Positions 52,921 to 62,528 of a DNA stretch of 64,000 nt are shown here, one piece after another. This DNA is from Pseudomonas vlassakiae. GTDB lineage: Bacteria > Pseudomonadota > Gammaproteobacteria > Pseudomonadales > Pseudomonadaceae. The notes under the pieces were generated by a model. The model saw nothing but the letters and a program-made list of their open reading frames with translations. It searched no databases and was not told the DNA's origin. The stretch covers positions 1 to 64,000 of the forward strand of contig NZ_JABWRP020000012.1 of the NCBI RefSeq assembly GCF_014269035.2, in the 5' to 3' direction. The position numbers and the translations under genes are program-made. Position 1 is the stretch's first letter. Each line of letters opens with the position of its first letter.

Positions 52921-55900
52921 ATGCTGCCGAAGCCGGCCATTCTGTTGCTGCTCCTGATGCTGTGGAACACAACGGCCGGCGCCCTGACCCTGACAGACGA
53001 GGAAAAAACCTGGCTCGCTGCCCACCCGCAGTTGAGACTGGGCGTCGACGCTTCCTGGCCACCGTTCGAGTTTCGTGACCAGGAGGGCCGGTACCAGGGA
53101 TTGGCCGCCGATTACATCGCCCTGCTCCAGGATCGCCTGGGCGTATTACTGAAACCGGTCGAGCCGAGCAGCTGGACCGAAGTGCTGCAGCAGGCGCGCG
53201 AAGGCCGCATCGACTTGCTGCCCGGCATCATGTCGACACCCGAACGCCAGGGCTACCTCGCGTTCACCCGTCCCTACCTCGATTTCCCCATCGTCATCCT
53301 GGCCCATGAAGGCGGCCCGCAACCGCGCACGCTCAAGGACCTGTACGGGCTGAAGATCGCTGTGGTGGAAAACTATGCGCCCCATGAACTGCTCCGCACC
53401 CACCACCCGGACCTGAACCTGGTGGCGATGCCGAATGTCAACTCGACCCTGCAGGCTCTGGCCACCGACGCCGTGGACGCGGTGGTCGGTGACCTCGCCT
53501 CCAGCATCTGGAGCCTGCGCCAGCTCAAGCTCGAAGGGTTGTATGTAAGCGGCGACACACCCTATCGCTATCAATTGGCAATGGCCGCGCCCCGTGACCA
53601 GCAGGTACTGGTCGGCATCCTCGACAAAGTGATGGCCGACATGTCCAGCGAAGAGATCAGCCATATCCAGCAGCGCTGGGTCGGCGCCGTGGTCGACCAG
53701 CGAAGCTTCTGGCACGACACGCTGCTCTATGGGCTGCCCGCCGTCCTGCTGCTGATCGCCATTCTCGCCGCGGTCATCCGTATCAATCGCCGGCTCAGCT
53801 CGGAAATTTCCAGGCGTATCGCCCTGGAGCAGGAGCTGCGCAGCAGCGAGTACCATTACCGCGGCCTGATCGAGAGCCTGTCGGCAATCGCCTGGGAGGC
53901 CGACGCCAACGACTTCACCTACAGTTATGTCTCGCCGCATGCCGAGGACCTGTTGGGCTACCCGCTGCACGATTGGCTCAAGCCCGGCTTCTGGCGCAGC
54001 ATCCTGCACCCCGACGATGCACTCTGGGCCCAGGCCTTCTGCGAAAGCGAAACCGCCGCGGGGCGTGATCACAGCCTCGATTACCGCGTGCTACGCGCCG
54101 ACGGCCAGGCGCTTTGGGTACGCAACATCGTCAGCATGATCGAACATGGCCACCGGCCGGTGATGCGGGGCCTGATGATCGACATCAGCGAGACCAAACG
54201 CACCGAAGACGCCCTGCGTCTGTCGGAGCAAAAGTTCGCCTCGGTGTTCGAGCAGTGCCCGGACATTCTGCTGATCGCACGGCATAGTGATGGCGTGCTG
54301 CTCGAGGTCAACGAAGCCTTCGAAGAACAGATCGGCCTGAAACCGGGCGAGGTTATCGGTCGTACCGCTACCGAGCTCAACCTGTGGGGGGTCGAAGGCA
54401 TGGGCCCGAGGCTTCTCGAACGCCTGCACCAAGGTGGCATCCGCAACCTTGAAATGACTTTCCGCCGCAGCAACGGCCAGTTGTTCACCGGCCTGACCTC
54501 GGCCGAAACCTTCGAGCTCGACGGTACCCCGGCGCTGGTCGTGGCGGTTCGCGACATCAGCCAGCTCAAGGAAACCCAACAACAATTGCAGACCTCCGAG
54601 GAAAAGTTCGCCAAGGCTTTCCACGCGTCGCCTGACGGCCTGCTGCTGTCGCGCCAAAGCGACGGCCTGCTGCTGGAAGTCAACGAAGGCTTCTGCCGCC
54701 TGACCGGTTATGAATTCAACCAGCCTATCGATCAGACTTCCTTCGACCTGGGGATCTGGGTCGACCTCAACGAACGCAAACGCCTGATCGACCAACTGGG
54801 TCGCGATGGTTTTGTGCGTGACTTCAGCTGCCACCTGCGCCGCAGCGACGGGCAGATTCGCCTCTGCGAGCTCTCGGCCCGGCCACTGCCGATCAGTGGT
54901 GTCGACTGCATGCTGACCATCGCCCGCGACATTACCGAACGCCACCTGATGCAGGAAAAACTGCAACTGGCTGCCACCGTGTTCGAAAACACCGCAGAAG
55001 GCGTGCTGATCACCGACACCGACCAGCGCATCAGTGCAGTCAATCGTGCCTTCAGCGAGATCACCGGCTACAGCGAGATCGAGGCGCTCGGCCAGACCCC
55101 GCGCCTGCTCGCCTCTGGCCAGCACGACAGTGCCTTCTACGCCGCCATGTGGCACCAGCTCACCGCAGAAGGTCACTGGCAGGGCGAGATCTACAACAAG
55201 CGCAAGAATGGCGAGCTGTATCCCGGCTGGCTGACCATCAGCGCCGTTCGCAACAATGATCGCAACATCACCCACTTCGTTGCCGTGTTCGCCGACATCT
55301 CCAGCCTCAAGCACGCCCAGGCCAAACTCGACTACCAGGCCCACCACGACCCACTGACCGGCCTGCCCAACCGCGCCCTCTTCGAAAGCCGGCTGCAGGC
55401 CGTGCTGACCTGCGCTCAGGTGTCCAACCGGCAGGGTGCTGTGCTGTTCCTCGACCTGGACCGCTTCAAGCACATCAACGACAGCCTCGGCCACCCGGTC
55501 GGCGACCTGTTGCTCAAAGGCATCGCCCAGCGCCTCAAGGAGCAGGTGCGCGACGTCGACACCGTGGCCCGCCTGGGTGGCGACGAGTTCATCATCCTGC
55601 TGCCCGGCCTGCATAAGCCCAGCGATGCCCATGCCATCGCCAGCAAGTTGCTGGCCTGCTTCGTCGCCCCGTTCCAGGCCGGCGAGCATGAGTTCTTTAC
55701 CAGCGCCAGCATCGGCATCAGCCTTTACCCGCAGGATGGCACCGACGTCGCCACGCTGATCCGCAACGCCGACGCCGCCATGTACCGCTCCAAGGCCAAA
55801 GGCCGCAATCGCGTGGAAGCCTACACCCGGGACCTGACCGTACAGGCCAGCGAACGCATCGCCATGGAGCACGAGCTGCGTCGCGCCATCGAGCGCAACG

Positions 55901-56664
55901 AGATGAGCCTGAGCTTCCAGCCCAAGCTGAGCCTCAAGACCCAGACCCTGGTCGGGGCCGAAGCACTGGTTCGCTGGAGCCACCCGACATTCGGCGAAGT
56001 ACCGCCCGAGCATTTCATTCACCTGGCCGAAGAGAACGGTACCATCCTGCAGCTGGGCGACTGGGTGCTGGAGCAGGCTTGCCAGCAGATGCATCGCTGG
56101 AAAAAGGCTTATCAAGCCTTCGGGCCATTGTCGATCAACCTGGCTGGCGCGCAGCTGCGCCACCCCAACCTCGCCAAGCGCATCGAGCACCTGTTGAAGG
56201 TGTATCAGCTGAAAGCGGGCGACCTGCAACTGGAGATTACCGAGAACTTCATCATGAGCCAGGCCGAAGAAGCCTTGGCCATTCTGCATCAGCTAAAACA
56301 GCTGGGCGTGCAGCTGGCGATCGACGATTTCGGCACCGGTTACTCATCGCTGAGTTACCTCAAGCGCCTGCCGCTGGATATCCTCAAGATCGACAAGTCG
56401 TTCATTCGCGGCCTGCCGGACGACCCCCATGACGCCGCCATCGCCCGCGCCATCATCGCGCTCGGGCGCAGCATGCAGCTGACGATCATTGCCGAGGGCG
56501 TGGAGAACCAGGCGCAGCAGCGCTTCTTGGCAGCAGAGGGCTGCGAGCAGATCCAGGGTTACATCGTCAGCCTGCCGTTGCCACCGGACGAGTTCGCAGC
56601 GACGTTTCTTCGCATAGCACTGTCTGATCTTTCGGATGGCACGCTTTCAAAACCCTCGTTATAA
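52921..56664 (+). CDS. SBP-PAS-GGDEF-EAL cyclic-di-GMP protein
   Basis: 1247 residues. Signal peptide; periplasmic SBP_bac_3 ligand domain (about 28-255); membrane helix (about 266-290); four PAS/PAC units (about 310-800). The GGDEF domain has an intact GGDEF at 886-890 and the EAL domain has EAL at 1014-1016 and DDFGTGYSS at 1135-1143. No degenerate active-site residue is obvious, so it may make or break c-di-GMP depending on signal. Transcribed alone after the rpoD terminator; its stop overlaps the tRNA promoter. Confidence 0.93.
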   Translation: MLPKPAILLLLLMLWNTTAGALTLTDEEKTWLAAHPQLRLGVDASWPPFEFRDQEGRYQGLAADYIALLQDRLGVLLKPVEPSSWTEVLQQAREGRIDLLPGIMSTPERQGYLAFTRPYLDFPIVILAHEGGPQPRTLKDLYGLKIAVVENYAPHELLRTHHPDLNLVAMPNVNSTLQALATDAVDAVVGDLASSIWSLRQLKLEGLYVSGDTPYRYQLAMAAPRDQQVLVGILDKVMADMSSEEISHIQQRWVGAVVDQRSFWHDTLLYGLPAVLLLIAILAAVIRINRRLSSEISRRIALEQELRSSEYHYRGLIESLSAIAWEADANDFTYSYVSPHAEDLLGYPLHDWLKPGFWRSILHPDDALWAQAFCESETAAGRDHSLDYRVLRADGQALWVRNIVSMIEHGHRPVMRGLMIDISETKRTEDALRLSEQKFASVFEQCPDILLIARHSDGVLLEVNEAFEEQIGLKPGEVIGRTATELNLWGVEGMGPRLLERLHQGGIRNLEMTFRRSNGQLFTGLTSAETFELDGTPALVVAVRDISQLKETQQQLQTSEEKFAKAFHASPDGLLLSRQSDGLLLEVNEGFCRLTGYEFNQPIDQTSFDLGIWVDLNERKRLIDQLGRDGFVRDFSCHLRRSDGQIRLCELSARPLPISGVDCMLTIARDITERHLMQEKLQLAATVFENTAEGVLITDTDQRISAVNRAFSEITGYSEIEALGQTPRLLASGQHDSAFYAAMWHQLTAEGHWQGEIYNKRKNGELYPGWLTISAVRNNDRNITHFVAVFADISSLKHAQAKLDYQAHHDPLTGLPNRALFESRLQAVLTCAQVSNRQGAVLFLDLDRFKHINDSLGHPVGDLLLKGIAQRLKEQVRDVDTVARLGGDEFIILLPGLHKPSDAHAIASKLLACFVAPFQAGEHEFFTSASIGISLYPQDGTDVATLIRNADAAMYRSKAKGRNRVEAYTRDLTVQASERIAMEHELRRAIERNEMSLSFQPKLSLKTQTLVGAEALVRWSHPTFGEVPPEHFIHLAEENGTILQLGDWVLEQACQQMHRWKKAYQAFGPLSINLAGAQLRHPNLAKRIEHLLKVYQLKAGDLQLEITENFIMSQAEEALAILHQLKQLGVQLAIDDFGTGYSSLSYLKRLPLDILKIDKSFIRGLPDDPHDAAIARAIIALGRSMQLTIIAEGVENQAQQRFLAAEGCEQIQGYIVSLPLPPDEFAATFLRIALSDLSDGTLSKPSL

Positions 56665-56665
56665 T
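56660..56665 (+). promoter_or_regulatory. -10 box of the tRNA promoter overlapping a stop codon
   Basis: TATAAT at 56660-56665 overlaps the TAA of the GGDEF/EAL gene. A GC-rich CCGGGC discriminator follows, as in growth-rate-controlled stable RNA promoters. The -35 (TGGCAC at 17 bases) is weak. Confidence 0.55.
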
Positions 56666-56680
56666 CCGGGCACTTACTGA

Positions 56681-56757
56681 GGGCCTATAGCTCAGTCGGT
56701 TAGAGCAGAGGACTCATAATCCTTTGGTCCACGGTTCGAGTCCGTGTGGGCCCACCA
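56681..56757 (+). tRNA. tRNA with CAU anticodon, probably tRNA-Ile2
   Basis: 77 bases with encoded CCA. The seven-pair acceptor stem (with one G-T), ctCATaa anticodon loop and GGTTCGAGTCC T-arm are all present. Features shared with E. coli ileX rather than metT are C4-G69 and C5-G68, the G27-T43 wobble at the base of the anticodon stem and the TGGTC variable loop. These favour the lysidine-modified Ile2 tRNA, although annotation by anticodon alone would say Met. Confidence 0.9.
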
Positions 56758-56766
56758 GATATGACG

Positions 56767-56792
56767 AAAGCCGCGCCAGTGCGCGGCTTTTT
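56767..56792 (+). terminator. Intrinsic terminator after the tRNA
   Basis: aaagccgcgc / gcgcggcttt stem with a short loop and T5, ten bases past the CCA end. Confidence 0.9.
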
Positions 56793-56875
56793 CGTGCCCG
56801 GATGTTGACCGTTCAAGGCCTTGCCCCGCTCGGCTGCGGCTGGCTAGGCTAGGGGCCCCTTCGTAGAGACTTACC

Positions 56876-57337
56876 ATGTCGGACGCTCGCCCCATCGCCC
56901 TCGACGAAATCGACCGTCAGCTGATCGCTCTGCTGCAGATCAACGCCCGTGAAAGCGTCGCCACCCTCGCCCGCCAGCTTGGCATCGCCCGCACCACGGT
57001 CAACTCGCGCCTGGAACGGCTGGAAAAGCACAAGGTCATCACCGGTTACGGAGTGCGTCTCGGCCAGCGCCTTATCGGCGGTGGGCTGCAGGCTTATGTC
57101 GGGATCAAGGTGCAGCCACGCTCCGGCAAGGAAGTGGTAAGGCGCCTGAGTGCCATGGGGCAGGTGCAGCAGCTGTGTGCCGTGAGTGGCGAGTTCGACT
57201 ACGTGGCCTGGCTACGCAGCGATTCACCGGAGCAGCTCGACCAACTGCTGGACCAGATTGGCAGCGTCGAGGGGGTGGAGAAGACCACCACGTCGATCAT
57301 CCTCAGCAGCAAGGTCGATCGTGGGCAGCCCGTTTGA
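56876..57337 (+). CDS. Lrp/AsnC-family transcriptional regulator
   Basis: 153 residues. The N-terminal HTH (ESVATLARQLGIARTTVNSRLERL) and a C-terminal RAM ligand domain with AYVGIKVQPRS and the CAVSGEFDYVAWL strand. Members sense amino acids. It lies 192 bases upstream of davBA on the same strand and is the obvious candidate local regulator of lysine use (inference). Not the global Lrp by sequence context. Confidence 0.92.
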   Translation: MSDARPIALDEIDRQLIALLQINARESVATLARQLGIARTTVNSRLERLEKHKVITGYGVRLGQRLIGGGLQAYVGIKVQPRSGKEVVRRLSAMGQVQQLCAVSGEFDYVAWLRSDSPEQLDQLLDQIGSVEGVEKTTTSIILSSKVDRGQPV

Positions 57338-57480
57338 AACAATACAGCACTTGGCTGCGCTGAACTGTTCATTAAAAATGATGCTCGTGTCGTCATACCG
57401 ACGGTAAATATTACATTTCGCCATCATTCTGCATCTTAATTACGATTTCGCCGCTTCATAAAATGACCGTCAGCCATCTC

Positions 57481-57487
57481 CTATACT
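57481..57487 (+). promoter_or_regulatory. Candidate -10 of davBA
   Basis: CTATACT is the extended -10 preferred by SigmaS and is also acceptable to sigma-70. It lies 43 bases before davB in an otherwise AT-rich gap of 192 bases, the sort of sequence Lrp proteins bind. No convincing -35. Confidence 0.4.
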
Positions 57488-57529
57488 CAGGCTCCGCCCC
57501 CTGCGCAGCCGCTCTGGCAAGGTCACTTC

Positions 57530-59212
57530 ATGAACAAGAAAAACCGCCACCCCGCCGACGGCAAGCAACCTGTCACCATCTTCGGCCCGGATTTCCCCTT
57601 CGCCTTCGACGACTGGCTGGAACACCCGGCAGGCCTGGGCAGTATCCCGGCCGAACGCCATGGCGAAGAAGTCGCCATCGTGGGGGCAGGTATCGCCGGC
57701 CTGGTTGCGGCCTACGAATTGATGAAACTGGGCCTCAAGCCCGTGGTGTATGAAGCCTCGAAACTCGGTGGCCGGCTGCGTTCGCAGGCCTTCAACGGTA
57801 CCGACGGCATCATCGCCGAGCTCGGCGGCATGCGCTTCCCGGTGTCCTCGACCGCCTTCTACCACTACGTCGACAAGCTGGGGCTGGAAACCAAGCCCTT
57901 CCCCAACCCGCTGACCTCAGCCTCGGGCAGCACGGTGATCGACCTCGAAGGCCAGACCTACTATGCAGAAAAGCCCAGTGACCTGCCGAAACTGTTCCAC
58001 GAAGTGGCCGATGCCTGGGCAGACGCGCTGGAAAGCGGTGCGCAGTTCGCCGAAATCCAGCAGGCGATCCGTGATCGTGATGTAGCTCGGCTGAAAGCGT
58101 TGTGGAACAAGCTGGTACCCCTGTGGGACGACCGCACCTTCTACGACTTCGTCGCCACCTCGCGCTCGTTCGCCCAGTTGAGCTTCCAGCATCGTGAAGT
58201 GTTCGGTCAGGTCGGTTTCGGCACCGGCGGTTGGGACTCGGACTTCCCCAACTCGATGCTGGAGATCTTCCGCGTGGTCATGACCAACTGCGACGATCAT
58301 CAGCACTTGATCGTCGGTGGCGTGGAACAGGTGCCTCAGGGTATCTGGCGCCATGTGCCGGAGCGTTGCGCCCATTGGCCAGAGGGCACCAGCCTCAGTT
58401 CGCTGCATGGTGGCGCACCGCGCAGCGGCGTCAAGCGCATCGCCCGTGCTGCCGACGGGCGCCTGGCGGTCACCGACAACTGGGGTGACACCCGCCACTA
58501 CGGTGCAGTGCTCGCGACCTGCCAGAGCTGGCTGCTGACCACCCAGATCGACTGCGAAGAATCGCTGTTCTCGCAAAAGATGTGGATGGCCCTCGACCGC
58601 ACCCGCTACATGCAGTCATCAAAGACCTTCGTCATGGTCGACAGGCCGTTCTGGAAGGACAAGGACCCGCAGACCGGCCGCGACCTGATGAGCATGACCC
58701 TGACTGATCGCCTCACCCGCGGCACCTACCTGTTCGACAACGGTGACGACAAGCCGGGGGTGATCTGCCTGTCCTACGCCTGGATGAGCGACGCCCTGAA
58801 GATGCTCCCGCACCCGGTGGAAAAGCGCGTGCAGCTGGCCCTGGACGCACTGAAGAAGATCTACCCCAAGACCGATATCGCCGGGCACATCATCGGCGAT
58901 CCGATCACCGTTTCCTGGGAAGCCGACCCGCACTTCCTCGGCGCATTCAAGGGCGCGCTGCCAGGCCACTACCGCTACAACCAGCGCATGTACGCACACT
59001 TCATGCAGCAGGATATGCCCGCCGAGCAACGCGGCATGTTCATCGCCGGCGACGACGTGTCGTGGACCCCGGCCTGGGTCGAAGGGGCGGTGCAGACATC
59101 GCTGAATGCGGTGTGGGGTATCATGAACCACTTCGGTGGCCACACCCACCCGGATAACCCAGGCCCGGGTGATGTGTTCGATGAGATCGGGCCCATCGCC
59201 CTGGCCGACTGA
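57530..59212 (+). CDS. davB: L-lysine 2-monooxygenase
   Basis: Flavoenzyme converting L-lysine with O2 to 5-aminovaleramide and CO2, the first step of the aminovalerate route. It has 560 residues. The FAD-binding VAIVGAGIAGLVAAYELM starts near residue 46, and LGGRLRS and ELGGMRFP follow. The C-terminal FAD block is GMFIAGDDVSWTPAWVEGAVQTSLNAV. The family also holds tryptophan 2-monooxygenases, but the davA partner 15 bases downstream and the matching P. putida arrangement support lysine. AAGG precedes the ATG. Confidence 0.92.
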   Translation: MNKKNRHPADGKQPVTIFGPDFPFAFDDWLEHPAGLGSIPAERHGEEVAIVGAGIAGLVAAYELMKLGLKPVVYEASKLGGRLRSQAFNGTDGIIAELGGMRFPVSSTAFYHYVDKLGLETKPFPNPLTSASGSTVIDLEGQTYYAEKPSDLPKLFHEVADAWADALESGAQFAEIQQAIRDRDVARLKALWNKLVPLWDDRTFYDFVATSRSFAQLSFQHREVFGQVGFGTGGWDSDFPNSMLEIFRVVMTNCDDHQHLIVGGVEQVPQGIWRHVPERCAHWPEGTSLSSLHGGAPRSGVKRIARAADGRLAVTDNWGDTRHYGAVLATCQSWLLTTQIDCEESLFSQKMWMALDRTRYMQSSKTFVMVDRPFWKDKDPQTGRDLMSMTLTDRLTRGTYLFDNGDDKPGVICLSYAWMSDALKMLPHPVEKRVQLALDALKKIYPKTDIAGHIIGDPITVSWEADPHFLGAFKGALPGHYRYNQRMYAHFMQQDMPAEQRGMFIAGDDVSWTPAWVEGAVQTSLNAVWGIMNHFGGHTHPDNPGPGDVFDEIGPIALAD

Positions 59213-59227
59213 AACCAAGGAGGCAGC

Positions 59228-60022
59228 ATGCGCATCGCTCTGTTCCAGGGCGCACCCAACCCGCTGGACGTGCCCGGCAACCTGCAACGGCTGCGCCACC
59301 AGGCGCAGCTGGCGGCCGAGCGTGGCGCGCAATTGCTGGTGTGCCCGGAGATGTTCCTGAGCGGCTACAACATCGGCCTGGCGCAGGTCGAACGGCTGGC
59401 CGAAGCCGACGATGGTCCTGCGGCCATGGCGGTGGTGGAGATTGCCCAGTCGCACCGCATCGCCATTGTTTACGGCTACCCGGAGCGCGCCGATGACGGA
59501 GCGATCTACAACAGCGTGCAGCTCATTGATGCCCATGGCCGCAGCCTGTGCAATTACCGCAAGACCCACCTGTTCGGTGAACTGGACCGGGCGATGTTCA
59601 GCCCTGGCGCCGACCATTTTCCGGTGGTCGAGCTGAACGGCTGGAAAGTCGGGATGCTGATCTGCTACGACATCGAGTTCCCGGAAAACGCCCGGCGCCT
59701 GGCGCTGGCAGGAGCCGAGCTGATCCTGGTGCCGACGGCGAACATGACGCCGTACGATTTCGTCTGCCAGGTGACCGTGCGCTCGCGGGCGCAGGAAAAC
59801 CAGTGCTACCTGGTATATGCCAATTACTGCGGGGCCGAGGGCGAGATCCAGTACTGCGGGCAGAGCAGCATCATCGGGCCCGATGGCAGTCTGCTGGCCA
59901 TGGCGGGGCGAGATGAATGCCAGTTGCTGGCAGAGCTTGAGCAGGAACGAGTGGTGCAGGGGCGTGAGGCGTTTCCTTACCTGACCGATTTGCGCCAGGA
60001 ACTGCATTTGCGCCAAGGCTGA
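59228..60022 (+). CDS. davA: 5-aminopentanamidase (delta-aminovaleramidase)
   Basis: Hydrolyses 5-aminovaleramide to 5-aminovalerate and ammonia; 264 residues, nitrilase superfamily. The Glu-Lys-Cys triad is visible as CPEMFLSGYN (Glu about 42), NYRKTHLFGE (Lys) and GMLICYDIEFPE (Cys about 146). It starts 15 bases after davB with AAGGAGG upstream, so the two steps are co-translated. The product goes on to glutarate through DavT and DavD, not in this window. Confidence 0.94.
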   Translation: MRIALFQGAPNPLDVPGNLQRLRHQAQLAAERGAQLLVCPEMFLSGYNIGLAQVERLAEADDGPAAMAVVEIAQSHRIAIVYGYPERADDGAIYNSVQLIDAHGRSLCNYRKTHLFGELDRAMFSPGADHFPVVELNGWKVGMLICYDIEFPENARRLALAGAELILVPTANMTPYDFVCQVTVRSRAQENQCYLVYANYCGAEGEIQYCGQSSIIGPDGSLLAMAGRDECQLLAELEQERVVQGREAFPYLTDLRQELHLRQG

Positions 60023-60079
60023 CAGGGGCCGGACCTTTCTTGCAAATGGGTTAGCATGGACACCTGCTCTGGAGTTCCC

Positions 60080-62359
60080 ATGCCTGATACCACCCGCTAC
60101 CTCACCCTCGCCAACGGCCTGCAGTTGACTCTGCGCCATGCGCCGCGCCTGAAGCGCTCTGCGGCCGCGTTGAGGGTACATGCGGGCAGCCATGACGCCC
60201 CAACCGCATGGCCAGGCCTGGCCCATTTCCTCGAACACCTGTTTTTCCTGGGCACGGCACGCTTCCCGCTGGAAGACGGCCTGATGCGCTACGTCCAGGC
60301 CTTGGGCGGCCAGGTCAACGCCAGCGCCCGCGAGCGCACCACCGATTTCTTCTTTGAAGTACCACCTGCGGCAATGGCCGGTGGCCTGGAGCGCCTGTGC
60401 CAGATGCTTGCCGAGCCGGATCTGGGCATCGAGCGGCAGCGCCGCGAGCGGGAAGTCATCCACGCCGAATTCATCGCCTGGTCACGCAACCCGCAGGCGC
60501 AACAGCAATTCGCTTTGTTGCAATCTGTGGGTGGCGATCACCCCTTGAGCGGCTTTCATGCCGGTAACCGCTATTCCCTCGTACTGGGCGATAAGGCTTT
60601 CCAGCAAGCCCTCACAGGCTTCCATCAGCGCTTTTACCAGGGTGGCCAGGTCACCCTGAGCCTGTGCGGCCCGCAACCGCTGGATGAACTGGAACAGCTT
60701 GGCAGGCACTACGCCGGCGTCTTCAAGCCGAGCCCCCCTGTGCTACAAGCCTTGCCACCTGCCTTGGCCGCCAACCCGCCACTGCTGTTCGCACACGACG
60801 GCCTGCCAGCAGGGGCAGAACAGGCACTGGAGCTGCTGATCGCCCACCTCGGCGACAACCGCCCCGGCAGTTGGCTTGATGCACTGGAGCGACGTGGCTG
60901 GCTCAAAGGGTTCAAGGCCGAGAAGCTGCATGCCTTTGCCGGGCAACTGCTCTGGCACATCGACCTGGAGCTCGCCCCGGATGCCAACAGCGATGAGGCT
61001 CTGAAGCTGCTGCACGGCTGGTTCGACTTCATCGGCAAGACAGACCCCGGCCCACTCAACCGCACGTTTGGCAGCTTGCAACAACGTCGTCAACGCAGCG
61101 CCAGCGCACTGGAGCTGGCCCGCCGCGACAGCGCCGGGCAGCCGTTTGCAGCACTGGATGCCCAAGCACTGAGGGCACTCGAAGCACTGCTTGAGCAGCT
61201 GCCGCGATGCGCATACGGGCAATGGCAGCTGCCTGCGCCCGAGCCCTTGTTGTCGGATGAACTGCCCTCTGCCCCAAGTGCTGAGTTGCCGCCTGCATTG
61301 TGCATCAGCGACTTGCTGCCACCCTCCAGGCAATACGCAGCACTGTATCTGCGTTGGCACGTGCCATCGGCATTGCGCCAGCGTCTGTACAGCGTACTGC
61401 AACGTGCCCTGCGCCCCCTGCAAAGTCGTTGCGAGCAAGCCTGCGTGCACCTGCAATTCAGCGCGTCGGGCGACCATTGGCAGTTGTGCTGCGCTGGCCA
61501 TCCGGTAGCCGTGGTACGCGCCGCAGGCCAGGCCCTGGCCCTGATGCGAGCGCCCTCCAACTGGCAGACGTCGCCACCTGAGGCGCCCGCGCTGATCCCG
61601 ATCAGGGCGTTGATCAGTCAGCTACCTGACGCCGTGCTCGGCACCCGCCCGGCCACAATGCCGTCTGCCACGCCCGACCAGGCGCTGCTCGATGGCGTCT
61701 GGCAACACAGCCATTGGCACGGCCTGGCCGTCGGTTTCGAGCCCAGTGCCGTGCAGGCCCTCGGCGCCGTGCTGCAGGCATGCCCCGGGCAAGGCGGGGC
61801 GCCCACGCCGGCTGCCGGCTGGGGGGGTCGCCGCTGGCACCATGCCGAGGTGCCAGGCAGTGAACATGCCCTGCTACTGTTCTGCCCACTGCCAGCCGCA
61901 CGGCAAGGCAGTGGTCGCCTGCTGGCGCAGCTGCTGCAAGGCCCGGTATATCAACGCCTGCGGGTCGAATTGCAGCTGGGCTACGCGGTTTTCAGTACCT
62001 TTCGTCAGATCGAGGGCATCGGTGGCCTGCTGTTCGGGGTGCAGTCGCCACACGCCAGCCAGGCCGAGATCCTCGATCACCTGCGCGAGCTGCTGGGCCG
62101 CGGCGTCACCCTCGACGCGGTCGCCCGACAAGCATTGGCTGAGCAGTTCGACGAAAACGCCATGGCCAACGCCGACGTCACCGAATGGGCATGGCAGACA
62201 CACCTGGCCACACAACCTGGCGACCTGCTTGCGCTGCGGCGGTCTATTCTGATCACGCAACAGGCAGATCTGGACGGCCTGCTACGCGACCTGCTCGGTA
62301 CCGATTGGCCGTGGCTTTGCCTGGCCAACAGTGCCGCGCCAGAGGCGTCCTGGCACTGA
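60080..62359 (+). CDS. pqqF: PQQ-associated M16 metallopeptidase PqqF
   Basis: 759 residues from ATG 60080 with GGAG five bases before it; an earlier in-frame ATG at 60056 lacks this. Inverted zinc motif HFLEH (about 48-52) and the downstream EVIHAEF glutamate fit an active M16A (insulysin-like) peptidase. It is thought to trim the PqqA peptide or its crosslinked product. The second half is weakly conserved, as usual. Begins the pqq group; pqqA follows after 169 bases. Confidence 0.92.
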   Translation: MPDTTRYLTLANGLQLTLRHAPRLKRSAAALRVHAGSHDAPTAWPGLAHFLEHLFFLGTARFPLEDGLMRYVQALGGQVNASARERTTDFFFEVPPAAMAGGLERLCQMLAEPDLGIERQRREREVIHAEFIAWSRNPQAQQQFALLQSVGGDHPLSGFHAGNRYSLVLGDKAFQQALTGFHQRFYQGGQVTLSLCGPQPLDELEQLGRHYAGVFKPSPPVLQALPPALAANPPLLFAHDGLPAGAEQALELLIAHLGDNRPGSWLDALERRGWLKGFKAEKLHAFAGQLLWHIDLELAPDANSDEALKLLHGWFDFIGKTDPGPLNRTFGSLQQRRQRSASALELARRDSAGQPFAALDAQALRALEALLEQLPRCAYGQWQLPAPEPLLSDELPSAPSAELPPALCISDLLPPSRQYAALYLRWHVPSALRQRLYSVLQRALRPLQSRCEQACVHLQFSASGDHWQLCCAGHPVAVVRAAGQALALMRAPSNWQTSPPEAPALIPIRALISQLPDAVLGTRPATMPSATPDQALLDGVWQHSHWHGLAVGFEPSAVQALGAVLQACPGQGGAPTPAAGWGGRRWHHAEVPGSEHALLLFCPLPAARQGSGRLLAQLLQGPVYQRLRVELQLGYAVFSTFRQIEGIGGLLFGVQSPHASQAEILDHLRELLGRGVTLDAVARQALAEQFDENAMANADVTEWAWQTHLATQPGDLLALRRSILITQQADLDGLLRDLLGTDWPWLCLANSAAPEASWH

Positions 62360-62399
62360 TCTCGCGGGGATTGTTACGTTTGCTGCAAGGGCGCTTATC

Positions 62400-62450
62400 A
62401 AAGAATTAACCTTTCGGTACAAATTTTTCTTGTAAGATAACGCTATCTCA
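62400..62450 (+). promoter_or_regulatory. AT-rich probable promoter region of pqqA with two palindromes
   Basis: The gap before pqqA turns AT-rich here. It contains tacaa(7)ttgta at 62418-62434 and agata(4)tatct at 62435-62448 side by side. TAAGAT (62433-62438) could be a -10. No clear -35; assignment rests mainly on base composition and position. Confidence 0.35.
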
Positions 62451-62528
62451 GCCAACGGAACCTCCTGCTCCAGGCGGCACCCAACGAATAGCTGAAGTAA
62501 CCCAACCCCATCCGGAAGGAGAACGCCC

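Noticed and set aside
54091-56289. 732-codon antisense frame over the GGDEF/EAL gene
   Set aside because: Same explanation: the sense strand has complete domains throughout.
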